The notes under the pieces: generated by a model
What the model was told of the DNA's origin: nothing
Databases searched by the model: none
The model's input: the letters and a program-made list of their open reading frames with translations, nothing else
Origin: Rhodococcus sp. X156
Lineage (GTDB): Bacteria > Actinomycetota > Actinomycetes > Mycobacteriales > Mycobacteriaceae
Direction: 5' to 3'
Length of the DNA: 64,000 bases
NCBI RefSeq assembly: GCF_004006015.1
Contig: NZ_CP034766.1
Location: 992,001 to 1,056,000 of the forward strand
Position numbers and translations under genes: made by a program
Part shown: piece by piece, positions 59,406-64,000 of the stretch
Position numbering within the stretch: position 1 is the first letter of the stretch
How the letters are laid out: each line of letters begins with the position of its first letter

Positions 59406-60290
59406 ATGAGACGGTTGCTCGGGACACGGGCGGTGGCGGTGAGCGTCCTGCTGGGTATCGCGCTCACCGGCGTGGGCGGCGGCCAGGCGGTGGCAGCGGC
59501 CGCGACGCCGGTGCCGGTGCCGGTCAGCGTGAGCGTGGCACCGGTGGCGGCGGCCGTTCCGCTCGCGCCGGTGACCCGGACGGCCGTCAGCGCCCCGACC
59601 GCAGCCGCGGCCCCGGTGCGTGCCCAGGCGGCGGGCTTCGACTGGGCCACCGTGTGGAGCTTCCTGGTGGGGCTGTTCCAACAGGTGTGGGCGTGGCTGT
59701 TCCCGCCGCCGCCGGCCACGCTGCCGCTGCCCTACCAGGGCAACGCCGACCAGGTGATCACCGTGGTGGCGCCCTGGCGCGGCGCGAGCACCGCGACCGT
59801 CACCGCCTGGAACCGCACGCCGACGGGGTGGACGCAGGTGTACGGCCCGGTGCCGGCGAACATCGGGCCCAACGGCATCGGCCAGGCCTCGGAGTACACC
59901 AACCTCACCCCGGAGGGTGCGTACCCGCTGACCCAGGCGTTCGGCCGGCAGGCCAACCCCGGCACTCGACTGCCCTACTTCACCACCGGGTGGTGGGACT
60001 GGTGGGACTCCAACGTCAACAGCCCCACCTACAACACCCACGTGGTGCAGCAGAACAGCCCCGGGGGAGCATCGGAGAACCTCTTCGGGGCGGGGGCGGT
60101 CTACGACTACGCCGTGACCATCGGCTACAACGCCGCCCGGGTGCGGGGAGCGGGCTCGGCCTTCTTCCTGCACGTCAGCAACGGCCAGCCCACGGCGGGC
60201 TGCGTGGCGGTGCACCGGGACGACCTGGTGAACCTGCTGAGATGGCTCGACCCCGGCGCGCGCCCCGCCATCGTGATCGGGAGCGCCTAG
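59406..60290 (+). CDS. Secreted L,D-transpeptidase-like protein (YkuD family)
   Basis: A 294-aa exported protein. A signal peptide (R-R then a hydrophobic run ending near A-V-A-A-A) is followed by a Val/Pro/Ala-rich linker to about 90. The C-terminal domain has a YkuD-type active site: H256 in F-L-H-V and C266 in P-T-A-G-C-V-A-V, which replaces the usual S-H-G-C with T-A-G-C. It is probably a cell-wall cross-linking or related enzyme. The ATG at 59406 follows GGAGACGAGG. The gene starts 217 bases from divergent nei2. Confidence 0.82.
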   Translation: MRRLLGTRAVAVSVLLGIALTGVGGGQAVAAAATPVPVPVSVSVAPVAAAVPLAPVTRTAVSAPTAAAAPVRAQAAGFDWATVWSFLVGLFQQVWAWLFPPPPATLPLPYQGNADQVITVVAPWRGASTATVTAWNRTPTGWTQVYGPVPANIGPNGIGQASEYTNLTPEGAYPLTQAFGRQANPGTRLPYFTTGWWDWWDSNVNSPTYNTHVVQQNSPGGASENLFGAGAVYDYAVTIGYNAARVRGAGSAFFLHVSNGQPTAGCVAVHRDDLVNLLRWLDPGARPAIVIGSA

Positions 60291-60325
60291 CGCCGGGGTC
60301 GGCCTGCAGGCCCGGTTGGCGAGGC

Positions 60326-60808
60326 TCAGGCCTCGGAGACCGGTGCCACCTGCTTGGCCAGGTAGAGCTGCTCACCCAGGGTCTTGATGAGGTCGAGCTG
60401 GGTCTCCAGGTAGTCCACGTGGCCCTCCTCGTCCTCGAGGATGGTCTCGAACAGGCGCGCCGACGTGGTGTCGTTGACGGAGCGCATGTACTCGATGCCC
60501 TCGCGGAGCACCGTGACGGCGTCCACCTCCACCTGCAGGTCGGACTCGAACATCTCGGTGATGTTCTGGCCGATGCGCAGGGGCTCCAGGCGCTGGTAGT
60601 TGGGGAGACCGTCCAGCATCAGGATGCGGTCGGTGAGCACCTCGGCGTGCTTCATCTCGTCGATCGACTCGGCGCGGGTGTACTCCGCGAGCTTCGACCA
60701 GCCACGCGAGTCCTGCATCTTGGCGTGCAGGAAGTACTGGTTGATCGCGGTGAGCTCCCCCGTCAGCTGCTTGTTGAGGAACTCGATGACCTTGGGGTCA
60801 CCCTTCAT
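60326..60808 (-). CDS. bfr: Bacterioferritin
   Basis: A 160-aa haem-containing iron-storage subunit. Ferroxidase residues E18, E51, H54, E94, E127 and H130 are all present and M52 is the haem ligand, so it is a true bacterioferritin. GGAGG precedes the ATG. It lies 65 bases after bfd on the same strand and is probably cotranscribed from the iron-box promoter. Confidence 0.96.
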   Translation of the reverse strand: MKGDPKVIEFLNKQLTGELTAINQYFLHAKMQDSRGWSKLAEYTRAESIDEMKHAEVLTDRILMLDGLPNYQRLEPLRIGQNITEMFESDLQVEVDAVTVLREGIEYMRSVNDTTSARLFETILEDEEGHVDYLETQLDLIKTLGEQLYLAKQVAPVSEA

Positions 60809-60873
60809 CTACGCCTCCACTGGGACATCGCACATGCGTGCCGGCGACCTGCCGGTAGCGAGGCTCGGGGGCG

Positions 60874-61068
60874 TCAGCCCGCCAGCTTCAGCAGCATTCT
60901 TTCACGCCGGGTCCCAGCATCGATGAGGTCGCAGATGCGATCGAGGCAGCTGCCACAACCAGTCCCCGCGTAGCAGCGCTCCCCGACCTCTTCCTCGGTG
61001 CTCGCCCCGTTCTCGATGACCAGCTCGACGTCGGTCTCAGTGACCGCGTGGCAGATGCAGACGAACAT
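60874..61068 (-). CDS. bfd: Bacterioferritin-associated ferredoxin
   Basis: A 64-aa [2Fe-2S] protein that releases iron from bacterioferritin. The four cluster cysteines are C4, C6, C38 and C41 (C-x-C near the N-terminus and C-G-S-C later). The promoter just upstream carries an IdeR/DtxR-type iron box. Confidence 0.94.
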   Translation of the reverse strand: MFVCICHAVTETDVELVIENGASTEEEVGERCYAGTGCGSCLDRICDLIDAGTRRERMLLKLAG

Positions 61069-61094
61069 GGGCGTGGAGGTCCTTCCACCGAAGT

Positions 61095-61113
61095 TTAGGT
61101 ATCCCTAACCTTA
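61095..61113 (-). promoter_or_regulatory. IdeR/DtxR iron box at the bfd promoter
   Basis: TTAGGT-ATCC-CTAACCTTA keeps both conserved half-sites of the IdeR consensus TTAGGTTAGSCTAACCTAA and differs in the centre and one 3' base. A minus-strand -10-like TAAACT (61092-61097) overlaps it. The position suggests iron-dependent control of bfd and bfr. Confidence 0.75.
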
Positions 61114-61303
61114 CTCACGGCTCGGACGCTTTGGGAAGAGTCATTTCCCAGGTTTTGCCGTGCGCAACCGAAGATTTGTCGGTGCCCGGCGAGAACTTTG
61201 CGGTGGCAAGCCTCGACGCTTGGGACATCGCCGCCCATGATGAGAGGCTGAAGCTCAACACACCCGTCATGGCGGCGGGCTTCGTCGAGGTGAGGACAAC
61301 GGC

Positions 61304-61471
61304 ATGATCTGGAAAGTTCTCGGGGTCCTGATCATCGTCTGGCTGGCGGTGACGCTGATCGGCGCGATCGTGAAGGGGCTGTTCTGGCTCGCCGTCATCG
61401 GCGGGCTGCTGTTCGTCGGCACCGCGGCCTACGCCGCCATCAAGGGCAACAACCAGCGCAGCATCCGGTAG
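61304..61471 (+). CDS. 55-residue hydrophobic membrane protein
   Basis: A short gene with ATG behind AGGTGAGGA and a TAG stop. The product is almost entirely two hydrophobic segments (about 3-24 and 27-47) with a short basic end. Conserved small proteins of this M-I-W-K type occur in actinobacteria, with no known function. It is convergent with lhr (19-base gap). The 190 bases between it and the bfd iron box hold nothing else I can identify. Confidence 0.7.
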   Translation: MIWKVLGVLIIVWLAVTLIGAIVKGLFWLAVIGGLLFVGTAAYAAIKGNNQRSIR

Positions 61472-61490
61472 TCGCCGGGATCGGCCGCGC

Positions 61491-64000
61491 TCAGGCTCGC
61501 AGGCGCATGCCCCGCGGGGTGGCGTGGAAGCCGGCGTTGCCCAGCACCGTGCCCAGCGCCGAGCCCAGTGCGTCCACCCCGTCGGTGCGCTCCACCGCCA
61601 CCGAGCGCAGCCGACCGTCGTGCACGGCAGCGGCGAGCTCACGAGCGGCCCGGTCCAGGGTGGCGGCATCGGCGGTGAAGCTGAGCAGCGACTTGCCGCC
61701 TCGCTCCAGGTACAGCGCCGGCACTCCGTCCACCAGCACCACCAGCGCGCCCGCCTTGCGGCCGGGGCGGTGCCGGTTGCGCGCGGCGGCGCCGTCTCCG
61801 GGTGCGCGGGGGTCGGGCGCCTGCTCGGCGAGCACGGCCGGGGGCCACTCCAGCGCCGCCCCCCACGGCTGGGCCGGGTCGGTGGCGGCCAGCAGGGTGA
61901 CGGTGGGCTCAGCGCGGGCGTCACGGTCGGCGGAGGCCACCGAGCGCAGCCGGTCGATGGCGCCGGGCACCGCGAACTGCGCCCCGCCCAGTCCCTCCAC
62001 CACGTAGCCGCGCCGGCACCGCCCGGAGTCCTCCATGGCCCGCAGCACCTTGTAGACCCCGGAGAAGCCGCCGGTGATGCGCTCGGTGTCCACCGAACCT
62101 CGAGTGAGCACGCCGTGGCGCTCCAGGTAGGCCTCGGCTCGGGCGTGCGCACGCCGGGTGGGATCCGCCTCCCGCGGCACCGCTGCCGACCAGCGACCGG
62201 CCACCGTCGGGGGACCGGTGCGCGAGGGTATGGCCGGCCGTCCCGCGCGCATCCGGGCGTAGCGGCTGCGCGGGGCGGAGCGCCGCGCCTTGTGGGTGCC
62301 GCCGGCGCCCACCTGCGCGCGCACCGGGGCGAGGGTGTCGTTGGTGGCCAGCCCGGCCCACACCAGGTCCCACAGTGCGGTGACCACCTCGCTGTCCACC
62401 GGCAGCGGCTCACCGGCCTCCACCAGCGCGGCTCCCACCCGGTCGGTGAGCTGCCGGAAGAACAGGGCCCCGCCGTCGAGTGCCTGCAGCAGGTGGCGGT
62501 GCAGCGGTGAGTCGGGTGCCTGCTCGTCCACCTCGGGCAGCAGCAGGTCGGCCACGTCGGTGGGCGCCAGGGCGATCCAGCCGTCGCCGCCGGGCAGGCT
62601 GCCGCAGCCGGTCCAGGTGACCTCGCCAGAGGCGGTGAGCTCGTCCAGCAGGGCGGGGGAGTAGCCGGGCAGCCGGGCCGGCAGGATCAGCGACTCCAGC
62701 GCGCTGGCGGGCAGCGGCGCCCCGGCGAGCTGCTCCACCACGCCCAGCAGGTCGTCGGCGGTGGGCGCCCGGCGCCGCGGGGCTGCGCCGATGCCGTGCC
62801 ACAGCGGCAGGAAGCGGCCCAGCGCCGCCGGCTCCACCGGCTCCACCTCCGCGCGCAGCCGGGCCAGCGAGGTGCGGCGGATGCGGCGCAGCACCTCGGC
62901 GTCGCAGTACTCCGTACCCGCGCCGTCCGGGCGCAGCTCGCCCCGCACCAGCCGCCCGGTGCCGGTGAGGCGGTCGAGCACCCCGACGACGACGGCGGTG
63001 CCCAAGCCATAGCGCTGCGCCAGGGTGGCCGGGGCGAACGGGCCGTGGGTGCGGGCGTAGCGGGCGGTCAGCTCGGCCAGCGGGTCGGGGGTGGGCTCGG
63101 TGAACACCTCGGGCACCCCCACCGGCAGCGCGGTGCCGAGCGCGTCCCGGTACCGCCCGGCGTCCTCGATGGCGATGTAGCGCTGCTCGCCGGCGATGCG
63201 CACCAGCAGCGCCCGCCGGTCCTGCTCCAGCTGCTCCAGCCACTGCGGCGCCACCCCGCGCGCCAGCCCGTCGGCCACCGACAGGTCGCCGACGAAGCGC
63301 AGCAGGTCCGCGGCGCCCTCCACGTCGCGGGCGTGGCGGTCGGGGTCGGTGCGCTGCAGCTGCGCCTCGATCTCGGCCAGGGCCTCGGGGTCGAGCAGCT
63401 CGCGCACCGACTCCGAGCCGAGCAGCTCGCCGAGCAGGGTGGAGTCCAGGCTGAGCGCGGCGGCCCGGCGCTCGGCCAGCGGCGCGTCCAGCTCGTAGAG
63501 GAAGGTGCCCACGTAGCCGAACAGGAGGCTGCGGGCGAACGGCGACGGCGCCGGGGTGGTGACCTCCAGGACGCGCACCTTCCGGGCGGCGACGTCGGCC
63601 ATCAGCTCGCGCAGCCCGGCCAGGTCGTAGACGTCCTGCACGCACTCGCGCATCGCCTCCAGCACCACCGGGAACGACTCGTAGGCGCTGGCCACCTCCA
63701 GCAGCTGGGCGGAGCGCTGGCGCTGCTGCCACAGCGGGCTGCGGCGGCCGGGGTTGCGCCGCGGCAGCAGCAGCGACCGGGCCGCGCACTCGCGGAACCG
63801 GGCGGCGAACAGCGCGGAGGAGCCCACCTCGGCGATCACCAGCTGCTCCACCTCGTCCGGGTCGAGCAGCACGTCCTCGGCGGTGACGAGCAGGTCCCCG
63901 CCGGAGTCGTCGAAGGCCTCCGGCAGGCGCAGCACGATGCCGTCGTCGGCGCTGGCCACCCGCGCGTCCACTCCGCGCCGCTCCCGCAGCCGGGCCGCCA
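61491..64000 (-). CDS. lhr: Lhr-type large DNA helicase, C-terminal part (partial)
   Basis: The last 836 codons of a Lhr family superfamily 2 protein (full length about 1,500 aa); the helicase core lies beyond the right edge and the frame is open to the end of the window. What is seen is the long C-terminal region: the L-L-L-P-R-R-N-P-G-R-R-S-P-L-W-Q-Q-R-Q-R motif near its start, several winged-helix modules and the Lhr-CTD, ending in M-R-L-R-A. The CTD of bacterial Lhr can carry a uracil-DNA glycosylase activity. Its neighbour nei2 points to base-damage repair. Confidence 0.9.
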   Translation of the reverse strand, partial: AARLRERRGVDARVASADDGIVLRLPEAFDDSGGDLLVTAEDVLLDPDEVEQLVIAEVGSSALFAARFRECAARSLLLPRRNPGRRSPLWQQRQRSAQLLEVASAYESFPVVLEAMRECVQDVYDLAGLRELMADVAARKVRVLEVTTPAPSPFARSLLFGYVGTFLYELDAPLAERRAAALSLDSTLLGELLGSESVRELLDPEALAEIEAQLQRTDPDRHARDVEGAADLLRFVGDLSVADGLARGVAPQWLEQLEQDRRALLVRIAGEQRYIAIEDAGRYRDALGTALPVGVPEVFTEPTPDPLAELTARYARTHGPFAPATLAQRYGLGTAVVVGVLDRLTGTGRLVRGELRPDGAGTEYCDAEVLRRIRRTSLARLRAEVEPVEPAALGRFLPLWHGIGAAPRRRAPTADDLLGVVEQLAGAPLPASALESLILPARLPGYSPALLDELTASGEVTWTGCGSLPGGDGWIALAPTDVADLLLPEVDEQAPDSPLHRHLLQALDGGALFFRQLTDRVGAALVEAGEPLPVDSEVVTALWDLVWAGLATNDTLAPVRAQVGAGGTHKARRSAPRSRYARMRAGRPAIPSRTGPPTVAGRWSAAVPREADPTRRAHARAEAYLERHGVLTRGSVDTERITGGFSGVYKVLRAMEDSGRCRRGYVVEGLGGAQFAVPGAIDRLRSVASADRDARAEPTVTLLAATDPAQPWGAALEWPPAVLAEQAPDPRAPGDGAAARNRHRPGRKAGALVVLVDGVPALYLERGGKSLLSFTADAATLDRAARELAAAVHDGRLRSVAVERTDGVDALGSALGTVLGNAGFHATPRGMRLRA

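Overview
The window is very GC-rich, gene-dense chromosomal DNA of an actinobacterium. Gene order points to the Mycobacteriales or a close relative such as the Pseudonocardiales. From memory of the M. tuberculosis map, proS, an antisense lipoprotein/DUF4439 pair, rimP-nusA-ylxR-infB, rbfA-nrnA-dinF, truB, ribF, rpsO, pnp, pepR, dapB, thyX, dapA, rnj, ftsK, antisense argA, pgsA, clgR, pspA and pspM occur there in the same relative order. No plasmid, phage, IS element, CRISPR array, rRNA or tRNA gene was recognised.

Left part (1-17.9 kb) is accessory metabolism and transport. It holds the end of an oligopeptide ABC transporter, a 13E12/DUF222-HNH gene with a perfect LexA box over its start codon, and a branched-chain-amino-acid-type (Liv) ABC system. 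The Liv system has a fused LivH-LivM permease, LivG, LivF, a small two-helix membrane protein and two tandem paralogous binding lipoproteins. The three Liv transcription units share one conserved promoter/operator block. An IclR regulator, a purine permease, an SGNH hydrolase, YaaA and a DoxX protein with an 11-residue repeat tail follow.

Middle part (18-37.5 kb) is the translation and RNA core: proS, rimP-nusA-ylxR-infB, ylxP, rbfA-nrnA-MATE, truB, ribF with an overlapping HTH gene, rpsO, pnp, pepR and dapB. Many genes overlap by 1-4 bases (ATGA, GTGA, TGATG), which suggests translational coupling. From 37.5 to 47 kb lie small membrane, flavodoxin-like, F420-type, GNAT, YcaQ-type glycosylase, DUF4097/RHH and SRPBCC genes, then galT-galK, thyX and a TIGR03085 gene.

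Right part (47-64 kb) carries dapA-rnj-ftsK, antisense ybaK and argA, rimO-pgsA, the envelope-stress set clgR-pspA-pspM behind an ECF-sigma-like promoter, nei2, an L,D-transpeptidase, a bfd-bfr iron-storage operon under an IdeR-type iron box, a 55-residue membrane protein and the C-terminal part of an Lhr helicase.

Three genes (infB, ftsK, pspA) contain four one-base deletions, every one a missing C in a short C run. infB is essential, so these are best read as sequence errors rather than biology. Six genes (proS, ribF, galT, dapA, ftsK, rimO) have a -10-like hexamer ending 6-8 bases before the start codon, as leaderless mRNAs do.
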